From positions 496,001-560,000 of the forward strand of contig JARVLF010000019.1 of NCBI GenBank assembly GCA_030849465.1: DNA of 64,000 nucleotides. The letters are read 5' to 3'. Of this stretch, positions 39,669-49,196 are shown piece by piece. Position 1 is the first letter of the stretch. Every line of letters starts with the position of its first letter. The notes below the pieces were generated by a model that was given only the letters and a program-made list of their open reading frames with translations, made no database searches and was not told where the DNA came from. The position numbers were made by a program, and so were the translations under genes. This DNA is from Moesziomyces globuligerus. Taxonomy: Eukaryota > Basidiomycota > Ustilaginomycetes > Ustilaginales > Ustilaginaceae.

Positions 39669-42600
39669 ATGCCCATGCAATCTCCTCCATCCGCCTCGTC
39701 CGCACGTGCAGGCGCAGACGCACACGCACACGCAGACGCACACGCAGACGCACACGCAAGCACAAGCGCAAGCACTAGCACTAACACAGGCACAACCACA
39801 CACGCTCAGCCCCTCGCCTCCACCACGCGCTCCTCCAATTTCTTTCGCCGCTCCTCCACAACCTCCATCGGTGCCAACATGCTCGCCCGCATCACAAGCT
39901 CCTCGTCCCAGCGCCCGCACGCCAAGGACGCCGTGCCCGACACTTCCTCCCGCGACAGGCGTCCCTCTATCGGAAGACGCATCTCCTCCCGCGCTTCCCG
40001 CAAATCGGCGGACAGCGCTTCCGGCGCAAACCTCGCAGAACTCAGCAGAGCTACCGGAAAGTTCAGGAGCGGTGTCAATTGGGGCCCACAACAGGCTCCA
40101 GAGCCCTTCATGGAGGCTTTCGACACCTCTCCCTCCGACCAACAGCTCGTACAGTCCCTCCGCGCAGAAGCCAGCCTCGCCTCGGGCAGCACCGCCGCCG
40201 CACAGGCTCACCTCCAGAGTCGCGGCCTCGGCCAGCCCATCTTTGCCGAGCGCCCATCAATATCATCCGCCGCCGCTTCAGCCACCACAGCCTCCAGCCC
40301 CCCTTCTCCCACCTCCCCAATCGCACAAGCGTCCATATCCCAGCTTCCTACCGTCTCCCAGACCATCTCAGCTCTCGGCTCTAGTGGTGTCAATCCCGAC
40401 GTGCTTGGCGATTCATACACCTACCCATCTCGTCCACCCCCGTCCGCATCCGCTGCCGTCCCCACCATGCACGTCGAAGACGACGCGTCCCCAGCCATCG
40501 ATCCTACCGCCGCCGTAGACGGCGCTTCGCCGCCCATGACACCCCCCGTCAAAAGCAGACAGCCATCGCACAGCGACAATGGCGAAGGCACCACCGACAA
40601 TCACATGGTCGCACGTGCCGCTCAGCTCGTCCTCGAGGCCGCCCGCCAGCAGGCCCGCGTCGAGACGCGCCGCAAAGGTCGTTCGGCTCCTGCTTCCCCC
40701 AAGCGCATGAGCTCCAGCCTCTCCCCCATCCCGACCGTCTCAAATGACGTCAACGGTCCAGAATCCGCCGTCGTCCTATCCGACGAGACAGAGGCCGATC
40801 TCTCGCGCAGTCCGTCGCAGCGCAACCGCTCCAAGTCGGATGCTGGCGGCGAAGGCGTTCAAAGGCGCAAGAGCTTCCTTCGCGCCATGAGTTCCCGCTC
40901 CCGCCGCGACAAGAAGAACGCTTCCGAAGGCTCCGAGACGCCCACACCCACCTCCAACAGTCCGGCCATCGCCTCCACCACCTCGTCCGGCACCACCACT
41001 CCTGGAGGTCGTCGACGCCGATACGTCGACACGCGCGACCTCGACCTGCTCGCGCGCGAGCTCGCAGCCGAAGCCATCGCCGACCAGCTGCAGAAGCAGC
41101 AAAGCGTTCCGCCCTTTGCCAGAGCCAGCCGCAGCGGTAGCTCGTCGCCCCTGCGCTCCAAGGCCGCCAACGTCGCCTTCAACGACCCACGCCGCCGCTC
41201 TTTCCCCAGCATCCTCGAGGACGCGCCCCTTCAGGACGACAGCATCACTCCGGCCAGCCTCGCCTCCAGCGGCCTCAAGCCCATGACCCCTTTGTCGCCT
41301 CGCCTCAACGCACGCACCCGCGCAGCCGAAGCCAGAAGCGCTTCGGGTTTCGGGCCCAACTCGGGTGCCGCCCCTCCCGATCCCACCAACGGTCTCGTTC
41401 CCAAAGAGATGTTTCTTGGTCTGGGCGGCTCACCCTATCCGAGCCTTCCACCAAGTGCAGCACGCGCCGGTGTTTCGCAGCTCGACAGCCTCGATCCCTT
41501 CGGCATCCCGCTCACCCAGGAAAGCTCCCCCTTCGACGCCACCACGGCGTACGCCAACAAGACGAGCGTCTACCACACTCCCAACCAGGTCGCCGTCTCG
41601 CGCAGCCTGTCCGGCGCCTCGACCTGGTCGACCGCGCAGACCTCGCCCAACGCCAAGCGTCGCCCCGTGCTCACCATGACCATGAACGACCCCGAGACTG
41701 AGCTGCAAGGACTCACCAAGCCTCCCAAGGAGCAGGCCAAACGACTCGCGCCCTTTGGCAGCCGCTCGGCAAGCCGCGCCGGAAGCCGCGCCGGAAGCCG
41801 CGCCAGCAGCCGCGCACCCAGTCCCAGCCCTTCCTTCACCGACCTCAGAAAGGAGGCCGCGGCTGCCTCCAACGCCTCTGACGGCAGCACCGAGGCGGTC
41901 ACCGCAAACGACGCGTCCATCGTCGAGAGCAAGCCGGTCTCGGCTCCACACTCCGAAGGCAACAGCATCCACGTATCCAGCCGACGCAATTCGATGGCCA
42001 CGTCGGACAATGGCTCGCGCAGTGCGCTTGCGCTACCCAAGTCCAAGAAGATGAGCCGCCTCTCGACGATCTTCCGCCCCAACCGCGCCAAGGAAGAGGC
42101 GGGTGCCGGCTTTCCTGCGATCGACTCGTCTGTCAAAGCGTCGTCGACGGCTGCTTCGTCGGCGGCTGCCAGCACCTACGGCACACCGGCGGGTGAGATG
42201 AGCACCCTGGCGCTCTCGCCCGAGTCGGCTGCGGTGTCGGCGGACAGCGATGCGGACGTCTCTCCCGTCGCCTTCCGTGCGGTTGAGCTACCTTCAACGC
42301 AGGATCCTCGACGAAGCGCGCCTGCAAGCACGAATGCAAGCTGCCGATCGAGCGTGGCTCTCGAACCAACCGACCGACCTGCACCCAAGAAGCGACCCAT
42401 CCGCGCCCTGCTGCGCCGGCTCAGCAGCTTCAGCAAGGGCGACAGCAAGGAGGCAGCCAAGGAGACCAGCGCCAAGGCCAACTTCCCCGACGCGAGCACC
42501 ATGCCTGTCGTGGACATGGACAAGATCAGGCAGCTCGCCGCGCAGCCGGACGCAAAGACGGCTGCGCCGATCGCACAGGAAGCCATGCCCGAGACAAGCA

Positions 42601-43283
42601 ACGAGGCCGCGAGTCCAGGCGCAAAGGCCGACGAGGCGGCGGCGAGCAAGAAGGCGGACCTGGACCTTTCCAATGCGTCCCCCGCACCCCTCAACGAGGA
42701 GATGGCCAAGAACGGCTTCGGCACGCGCTCGGCCTACAAGCTCGGTCCCGTCGCTGTCGCCCCGAGCGACGCGCACGATCACGGCGGCATGAAGGAGGGT
42801 GCAGAGAAGGAAACCACCAAGACCGCAACCGTCGAGTCGGAAGACAACCCAGGCGTGCCTAGTCTGGACGAGGCCAGCAAGGAGGCGGACAAGGGAGCAG
42901 ACAGGGAGGATGGATGGGATCGGCCTCGGGCGGCGCTTCTCCAGCGTGCTGATTCGCAGACGCCGTGCTCGGAGGATTCGTTCTTCCTCGGTAGCGGCCA
43001 GAGCAGCAACAGTCGGCCGGGGAGCGGTGCGCTGATGAAGCACGGGAGCGAGAGCGCCATGAGCGAAGAGCTCCACACGCCCGATCCGTCGACCGCCTAC
43101 CTCCCCGCGACCAAGGCCGACGCGATCGACGAGGCGACGCTCTCCTCGGCCGTCAGCGACGTCACTGCCGCTGCTGTGGCCGCGGCGACGGCGTCCGGCC
43201 AGGTGGCTTCGCCGGCGCCGGGGATGGCAGCCGTGGTGACGACGATGCCCATCGACGAGACGCAGCGCTTGACAGCTGTCTAA
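39669..43283 (+). CDS. Large disordered fungal protein of unknown function, 1204 residues
   Basis: I do not recognise a family. Residues about 14-45 are an Ala-His/Ala-Asp alternation followed by Ser/Thr repeats, encoded by near-perfect hexamers. A basic segment with FFRRSS, SIGRRISSRASRKS and RRKSFLRAMSSRSRRDKK recurs, typical of kinase-target or lipid-contact sites. The most helix-like conserved candidate is RRRYVDTRDLDLLARELAAEAIADQLQ at about residues 445-470. There is a Ser/Arg repeat (SASRAGSRAGSRASSRA) around 700 and a basic PKSKKMSRLSTIFRP near 790. The C-terminal third is Ala/Glu/Lys-rich. No signal peptide or membrane span. The start at 39669 (CGCCATGCC) is the first good ATG after a long pyrimidine-rich leader. 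Confidence 0.78.
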   Translation: MPMQSPPSASSARAGADAHAHADAHADAHASTSASTSTNTGTTTHAQPLASTTRSSNFFRRSSTTSIGANMLARITSSSSQRPHAKDAVPDTSSRDRRPSIGRRISSRASRKSADSASGANLAELSRATGKFRSGVNWGPQQAPEPFMEAFDTSPSDQQLVQSLRAEASLASGSTAAAQAHLQSRGLGQPIFAERPSISSAAASATTASSPPSPTSPIAQASISQLPTVSQTISALGSSGVNPDVLGDSYTYPSRPPPSASAAVPTMHVEDDASPAIDPTAAVDGASPPMTPPVKSRQPSHSDNGEGTTDNHMVARAAQLVLEAARQQARVETRRKGRSAPASPKRMSSSLSPIPTVSNDVNGPESAVVLSDETEADLSRSPSQRNRSKSDAGGEGVQRRKSFLRAMSSRSRRDKKNASEGSETPTPTSNSPAIASTTSSGTTTPGGRRRRYVDTRDLDLLARELAAEAIADQLQKQQSVPPFARASRSGSSSPLRSKAANVAFNDPRRRSFPSILEDAPLQDDSITPASLASSGLKPMTPLSPRLNARTRAAEARSASGFGPNSGAAPPDPTNGLVPKEMFLGLGGSPYPSLPPSAARAGVSQLDSLDPFGIPLTQESSPFDATTAYANKTSVYHTPNQVAVSRSLSGASTWSTAQTSPNAKRRPVLTMTMNDPETELQGLTKPPKEQAKRLAPFGSRSASRAGSRAGSRASSRAPSPSPSFTDLRKEAAAASNASDGSTEAVTANDASIVESKPVSAPHSEGNSIHVSSRRNSMATSDNGSRSALALPKSKKMSRLSTIFRPNRAKEEAGAGFPAIDSSVKASSTAASSAAASTYGTPAGEMSTLALSPESAAVSADSDADVSPVAFRAVELPSTQDPRRSAPASTNASCRSSVALEPTDRPAPKKRPIRALLRRLSSFSKGDSKEAAKETSAKANFPDASTMPVVDMDKIRQLAAQPDAKTAAPIAQEAMPETSNEAASPGAKADEAAASKKADLDLSNASPAPLNEEMAKNGFGTRSAYKLGPVAVAPSDAHDHGGMKEGAEKETTKTATVESEDNPGVPSLDEASKEADKGADREDGWDRPRAALLQRADSQTPCSEDSFFLGSGQSSNSRPGSGALMKHGSESAMSEELHTPDPSTAYLPATKADAIDEATLSSAVSDVTAAAVAAATASGQVASPAPGMAAVVTTMPIDETQRLTAV
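39708..39800 (+). repeat. In-frame hexanucleotide repeat (GCACAC/GCAGAC) coding Ala-His/Ala-Asp
   Basis: Units of GCA-CAC and GCA-GAC alternate, decaying into GCAAGC and ACTAGC-type units. The unit is in frame, so gain or loss changes length by two residues. Confidence 0.8.
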
Positions 43284-44080
43284 CCGCGCACGACCTGCTT
43301 CGGCTGCAAACGTAGATAAGGATCCTCCGTGGAGGAAAGAGATCAATGGACAATTCTATCCGCTTCCGCGATCGACCGAAGAGTCTGTGATTACGTGCTG
43401 TGGTTAGGATGGGTTCGCACAGGCAAGGGTGGAAGCATGTTCGGAAATATGTGTGGCGGTTCAGGGTCCAGCTGTCGCAAGCCTTCATCTGTTATGCGCT
43501 GTCGCTCGGAAATTTCAAAGCGCCACGGAGGATTCCACGCTCGAAAGGCGATATGCTGTAAGTTACAGTAGATTATGTCCGAGGTCGACGGGAGGTTGAT
43601 GCGTAGCTCAGCTTTCCGGTGTCAGCCACTCTGCCCGTTTGCGTGCCGCCCTACGCCCATTGTCCCTGGACCTTTTGCAGGCAGGTCGGCAGGTGTTGTG
43701 TCAATCCATGCGAAAAGGAAGGTCCGGCTTCACCAAACCCTTTTGGCAAGCCGATCATGCTCAGCTCGTTGCCGAATCGCACTCGCACCGAAGCGTATCC
43801 GTGATTGCGACTCCGAGTTGACACGGAGCGAGAACAACGGTGTACACCTCGTCCCTGAGCCTGATGCAATCAATCCCAAGGCGATACAGCGTGGCCAGCT
43901 GCTGGCCCAAAAGCCTGCATTCCCATCCGACGAGTATAAGAGACCCCCCCCGAGTCGAGACCTCATATGGATCCCTCATTACGCCCCTGCACTTGCTCGC
44001 CCAGCCAAGATCAGTCTGGCCAAAGCCCTGAAGCTCCATCGTAGTCAGAGACCCTTCGGCAGCAAAGGGTGCTTCCCACC
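43284..44080. promoter_or_regulatory. Upstream region of the MFS transporter
   Basis: A 797-bp interval with the 39669-gene 3' end, no supported gene, and a TATA box at 43935. Confidence 0.5.
43935..43940 (+). promoter_or_regulatory. TATA box of the MFS transporter
   Basis: TATAAG, 141 bp upstream of the ATG at 44081. Confidence 0.5.
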
Positions 44081-45808
44081 ATGCATATCGGTGATACCGC
44101 TTTCGGCCAACTTGCGCGCACCCTCAGCCGAGGGAGGCTCTTTGCCCATCCCGAGCCCCCCTCGCATCGTGCCTCTGACCGTCTCGATGACCCCACCAGC
44201 AAGCACAGCAGGCATGAAGATTCCTCGCTCGAGCATGGCGATTCCAGCGCCCCCGCCTGGCTCTACTGGGCCGCACGCTGGGGCACTCCTCCGACAGAGA
44301 CCTCTTCCTCTTCCGCATCAGACTCCAGCGGTGCCCCGGAGTCGACTTCTGCCAGCGAGCTCGATTCGGCCAAACTGGTCGGTTGGTACGGAGACGACGA
44401 TGGTGCGAATCCGCAGAACTGGTCCTCGGGAGAAAAGGCGTTTGTGGCGGGCCTCATCTGCCTGTATACGTTTGCGGTTTACCTGGGCTCGGCGATCTAC
44501 ACGCCTTCGATGTACGGCGTCATGGCGCAGTACGGCGTCTCGTACGCGGCGGCCAACCTCGGTCTGGCGCTCTTCGTCTTTGGCTACGGCGCAGGCGCGA
44601 TGCTCTTTTCGCCGCTCTCCGAGATCCCCTCGCTCGGTCGCAACTGGATCTACATCGTCACGTTTGTCCTCTACCTCGGCTTCACCGTCGGTACCGCCGT
44701 CGCACCCAACTTTGGCGCACTCATCAGCTTCCGTTTCCTAGCCGGCTTCTTTGGATCGCCAGCGCTCGCTACCGGGGGGGCTACGCTGCAGGACATGTAC
44801 AGCATCGTCAAGCTTCCCTACGGTATCGCGCTTTGGGTCGCAGCAGCGAGTATGGGTCCCGCTCTCGGACCCGTCATGGGTGGCTTTGCTGCGCAAGCAG
44901 AGACGTGGCGCTGGCCAATGTGGATCCAGGTTTGGCTCTGCGGACCGGTGCTCATCGTCATGTTCTTCTGCATGCCCGAGACGAGCGCACAGAACATCCT
45001 CTACCGCCGTGCCCGACGACTTCGAGCTGCTACGCAGTGGAAGCACCTTCGATGCCAGGCCGAGCTCGAGCAGGAGGCGCTCACCATGCGCAAGCTCGTG
45101 GTCGAATCGCTCGTGCGTCCGATCCAGATCTCGATCCTCGATCCGGGCACCGGGTTCATGAACGTCTACGTCTCGCTCGTCTACGCCATCTACTACAGCT
45201 TCTTCGAAAGCTTCCCGCTCATCTACCCACCGCTGTACGGGTTCGGACTCGGCACGGCAGGCCTCACCTTCCTCAGCGTCGTGGTCACCACGAGTCTCGG
45301 AGCAGCAGGATACATGCTCTACGTCCACTACGTCGTCGAAGCCAAGATCCGCGCGACGGGCCAACTGCCCTCGCTCGAATCGCGCCTCATCCCCGCCATC
45401 CCGGCTAGCGTACTCATGCCCATCGGACTGTTCATCTTCGGCTGGACCTCGCGCGCATCGATCCACTGGATGGTGGGTCTCATCGGCGTCGCGATCTACA
45501 GCCTCGGCTTCTACGTCTTCCTCCAGTGCGTGCTGCTCTACATCAACATCATGTACCCAAAGTACTCGGCTTCACTCCTCGCCGCAAATGACTTTTGCCG
45601 CTCCTCGCTCGCCGCCGCTTTCGTCATGGTCGGTCGGCCGCTCTTCAAGAACCTCGGCATCGCACCTGGCATCTCGCTCATCGCAGGCCTCACCTGCGTC
45701 TGCGTGCCTCTCCTCCTCCTCCTCTACCGATTCGGCCCCTACCTCCGCAGCAAGTCCCGATTCGCAAGCATGCCCCCCAGCCTCATGCCCCTCCCTGTCA
45801 AGGCATAG
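44081..45808 (+). CDS. Major facilitator superfamily transporter, DHA1-like
   Basis: A proton-coupled exporter of the 12-helix drug:H+ antiporter 1 type, 575 residues. The cytoplasmic N-terminus (about 1-115) ends in the DHA1-typical GDDDGANPQNWSSGEK. Twelve hydrophobic segments follow; helix 1 begins at AFVAGLICLYTFAVYLGSAIY. Motif-like features include the SEIPSLGRNWIYI loop between helices 2 and 3, the helix 4 FRFLAGFFGSPALATGGATL with the following DMY, and the antiporter-motif-like GPALGPVMGGF in helix 5. The substrate is unknown; relatives export fungicides, polyamines or metabolites. The frame is open upstream to a GTG at 44069, but the first ATG is 44081 (CCACCATGC). Confidence 0.9.
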   Translation: MHIGDTAFGQLARTLSRGRLFAHPEPPSHRASDRLDDPTSKHSRHEDSSLEHGDSSAPAWLYWAARWGTPPTETSSSSASDSSGAPESTSASELDSAKLVGWYGDDDGANPQNWSSGEKAFVAGLICLYTFAVYLGSAIYTPSMYGVMAQYGVSYAAANLGLALFVFGYGAGAMLFSPLSEIPSLGRNWIYIVTFVLYLGFTVGTAVAPNFGALISFRFLAGFFGSPALATGGATLQDMYSIVKLPYGIALWVAAASMGPALGPVMGGFAAQAETWRWPMWIQVWLCGPVLIVMFFCMPETSAQNILYRRARRLRAATQWKHLRCQAELEQEALTMRKLVVESLVRPIQISILDPGTGFMNVYVSLVYAIYYSFFESFPLIYPPLYGFGLGTAGLTFLSVVVTTSLGAAGYMLYVHYVVEAKIRATGQLPSLESRLIPAIPASVLMPIGLFIFGWTSRASIHWMVGLIGVAIYSLGFYVFLQCVLLYINIMYPKYSASLLAANDFCRSSLAAAFVMVGRPLFKNLGIAPGISLIAGLTCVCVPLLLLLYRFGPYLRSKSRFASMPPSLMPLPVKA

Positions 45809-46690
45809 GCAATGTTGTTGGGCCACGAGTAGCAGCATGGCCGACATGATAGCCCTGTTCGTTCGCATCGCCCTCCTCCCCGCTCCTCTATTTCGATTCA
45901 TGCCTCCGTCGCCTTACCTTTTCCGCTAGAACACATTGGCAGTAGTCTGCATGCCCCACCCTCTCAATTAGACTGCATTTGCCTTGAAAGCCAGATTGCC
46001 GATTTGTTTCCTGGTCTTGACTCGGACACCTTGCATATCTGCAAGCAGAGCCTTTGAAGTGCGAGCGCTTCTGCATATCTGTGTCTCAGGCAGAACATGC
46101 ATCCATGCCAACGTTACTCTGCAAAGCTCGCTAAAGTTGCTTTGCATGGTTGCCGCCGTCTTTTCCGCTCCCCACAAAATACTGTGAGAGTGTTACCGCC
46201 CCGTGCCACGACCCGAGCTGCTGGAACGGAATAGACGGCGCACCAGCGCCCAGACCCTCCGCTCCACCTTGACGCTCCTTCTCCGCGGTCCGTATCCGGT
46301 TCGATAACGAAGGCTCTTGGTGGTCTTGAACCAGCATCCCTCGCTCTCTCATGCACGCGTGCATTGGAACAAGGTCGCTTCCATGCATGCCCCCACGGCT
46401 TTCCCCGCATTCACGCTCGCTTTCCCCGCATCCATGCTTCACGACGGGCAATAGGGCCATGCCAAGGCACAGGGACCTGTGTTTAGCGCTTGTCCCAACA
46501 TTGACTAGCCTTTGCCCTGCCTCGTGTCGCTCTGCATAGGCCCATTCTATAGGTATAGAGGCGCTGTACCTTGTGGTGGAAGGCGAGCTGCGGTGGCTGC
46601 CAGGACTCTCCGCTTCTACCCCAACCCAGGCGGCGCTCACCTTGCATGATGGCTCCAGCTCGAGGCCCGTTCGCTTTCTTTGGACAGCGA

Positions 46691-46716
46691 CCCCCCCCCC
46701 CCTCCCCTCCCCCACC
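46691..46716 (-). other. Poly-C / G-quadruplex tract
   Basis: Twelve C, then T, four C, T, five C, A, two C on the plus strand. The minus strand carries runs of 12, 4 and 5 G. It is 90-115 bp before the hydrolase ATG and just upstream of its TATA box. Structure formation is inferred. Confidence 0.6.
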
Positions 46717-46740
46717 TGCGCCCACAAGGACCTCGCACCG

Positions 46741-46746
46741 TATAAG
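46741..46746 (+). promoter_or_regulatory. TATA box of the beta-lactamase-like gene
   Basis: TATAAG, 60-65 bp upstream of the ATG at 46806. Confidence 0.55.
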
Positions 46747-46805
46747 ACAGCGCTGCATCCTGGTGGTGGCATCTCTCACGCTTCCCCGGTAACACGATAT
46801 CAACC

Positions 46806-48333
46806 ATGACCGCTGCCTCTGACAAGACCGCCGCCCTCCAAGAGCAGATCCAGAAGGTGCTGGACACCTACACCGCCGGTAAGACTGCCAAGCACGTGCC
46901 CGGCGCCGTCGCCTACGTCTCGGACAAGCATGGCAACGAGGTGGCCTGGGCTTCGGCCGGAGTGAGGGAGGTGGGCAAGCCCGAGCCGATCGGAAAGGAT
47001 GCCGTCTTCTGGATCGCCAGCTGCTCCAAGATCGTGATTGCCATCGCCTGCATGCAGCTGCACGAGCAGGGTCGACTCGACCTCAACGACCGGATCGACA
47101 AGTTCCTGCCCGAGGCAGGCCAGCTTCGCATGCTCAAGGACGGCTCCGAACCCAAGAAGATCCCCACCATCCACGACTGCCTCACCCACCTCTCGGGTCA
47201 GGCTTGCGCGCTCTTCAACCAGGAGCTTGCCGACTGGTTCGCAGCCAAAGGCCTTCCGCCCACGGCCAACCTCGACTCGTCTCGAGCCAGCCACTTCTCG
47301 CCGTACGCCTCCCAGCCCGGCGAGGAGTGGAACTACGGCTTCAACATCGATTGGGTAGGCCTGGCGATCGAGGTCATCACCGGTATGGACCTCGAGGCGT
47401 ACTACCGCACCTACATCTTTGAACCGCTCGGCGTCAAGGACATCACCTTCAAGCCTCGATCGGCGGGTCTTATGGACCGTCTCGTGTCGAGCCATGCGAG
47501 AAACGAAGAGGGAGAGGTGATTCCCTTCATGCATCTGCTCTTGCCAGAGGAGGACAAGATGGAGGCCATCTACCCGGGTGCCGGCCTCTGGGCGAGCGCG
47601 AAGGAGTACACCAAGCTGCTCGTGACGCTGCTCAACAAAGGCACGCATCCGGTCAGCGGCGCCACCATCCTCAAGCCCGAAAGCGTCGAGCTCCTCAAGA
47701 AGGATCAGTTCTCGCCCGAACTCGCTCGCACCCTGGAGCGCAGCTTCGACCCCGTCATCCCCCCGGTCATCAGCCCTCGTTTCACCGGCTGCCTCTCGCC
47801 CGGGCTCAAAAAGAACTGGTCCTACGGCGGTCTCAGGCTCAAGGGTGAGTATGCTTGGCTTGGACGCCATCGTGTTGGTTTCTTTCGCCGTGTCTGACGC
47901 TCCAACCCTGAGGAACTTTTGGCGTTGGCTCCTCGACTCACCTTGCAGAAAAGCATCCTACTCGCGGTCTCAGTGATGATGTGAGTACGGTCTTCAGCAG
48001 CAATGCGCCATCAGATGCGAATAGAGCTGACCCCCGATCCACTCCTTTCGACTGCCAACGCAACGCGACCATAGTCGATCAGCTGGTGTGGCGTGCAGAA
48101 CAGCTTCTGTAAGTTCGCATACGATCTGACCCTAACATCAGATGGGAGCCTAGTCTGACCGCCTGCGTTCTTGTCTTGCCATGGCGCACGCTGGGTCTCC
48201 AACAGGGTGGTGCGACTTCAAAGACGGCACCTGTGGCATCGTCCTTGCACAGATCAGCCCTTTCCCGGACCAGGCCACCGAGAACATGCTCGCCGACGTC
48301 GAAAGCAAGGTGCATGCTGCGTACGCAGCCTGA
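46806..48333 (+). CDS. Serine beta-lactamase-like hydrolase (class C/EstB/LovD fold), four exons
   Basis: A penicillin-binding-fold serine hydrolase, probably an esterase or transesterase; the substrate is unknown. Exons are 46806-47844, 47949-47980, 48075-48108 and 48206-48333, giving 410 residues. The nucleophile motif is S72-C-S-K75, the second catalytic Tyr is probably Y177 in EEWNYGFNIDW, and the C-terminal W-x-G equivalent lies in SISWCGVQNSFWWCDF. That last motif appears only after splicing across two very short exons (32 and 34 nt). All three introns are GT-AG and the joins keep the frame: GGLRLK, EKHPTRGLSDD, SISWCGVQNSF, WWCDFKDG. Read unspliced, the frame ends at 47897 and lacks the final strand. 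No signal peptide, so it is likely cytosolic. Confidence 0.88.
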
Positions 48334-49196
48334 TCGTTCATCACGCACGGATGCTGTGCTTGCTCCTCCGGCCGCGCCGTCCCAGCGAGTCAGAATGCCG
48401 AGCGACCCACCTGGGTGCTCTGTCGCCCTTGTCGCTCATCACACAACGCCTCGGGTTCCTCATAACTTTGGCACGGTACCTGTGCAGTATCTTGAATGCA
48501 GACGGTTTGCACAACTTGTGCCGTGTGCAGCTGGTCTCAGCCCGAGTTCTGGCGCTTTGACGATCTTGTGAGAAGATCAGGAACGGAAAGGAACTCTCCC
48601 ATGTTGGTTCATCCGTGGGCATGATCGATAGTGTACACAGTCGATACAGCGAACATATTTTACGATGCCGAGATGAAGCAGCTAACGGCAAGTGTGTCCA
48701 CGTTCCTGGGGCTGTGGATCGGCATCCCACATTTGCGCACGGAGCGGTGCAAATCAGGATGGCGCAGAAGCGACCCGGTTCCCGCGTGGAAACGAAGAAC
48801 GTGCTCAGCGCGATCTCCTCGTGCAAGCATCTCATGCAAGCATAGGCTCGGCAGAGCTGGACGGGAAGCGTAAAGGCAGAAAAAATCCGCTCCCTCTTGA
48901 TCGTTTGCTTCTTCTTGCGAACCAAACCCCGCAGCCGGCGGCGATGCACATCCACTGCCGCCGGCCTCAGCGGCTTCCAAATTCAGCCTCGCTTGGTCCA
49001 TCCGCAGAGGTGCTCCGTTTCAGGCTCGGCTGCAAACACAACTCTTCTGCGCCGGATGATGCTTGGGCGCCCACCTTTTCAGGTGTGGATCCGTGTGCAG
49101 ATCCACATATAAGAACCTTGCCTTGCACAGATCATCTAGCACTTGACCGCCACATCTTCCCCGCTCCTCTTCGGCCCCTAGATCTTCTTGCACCCC
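48334..49196. promoter_or_regulatory. Upstream region of the acid phosphatase
   Basis: An 863-bp interval with no supported gene. A TATA box lies at 49108. Confidence 0.5.
49108..49113 (+). promoter_or_regulatory. TATA box of the acid phosphatase
   Basis: TATAAG, 84-89 bp upstream of the ATG at 49197. Confidence 0.6.

Larger units (their letters stand above)
45809..46805. promoter_or_regulatory. Upstream region of the beta-lactamase-like gene
   Basis: An approximately 1-kb interval without a supported gene. It carries a C-tract at 46691-46716 and a TATA box at 46741-46746. Confidence 0.5.

Noticed and set aside
39708..39800. Regular short repeats considered as a CRISPR-like array
   Set aside because: Units are 6-12 nt without spacers, in frame within a eukaryotic protein gene; a coding microsatellite.
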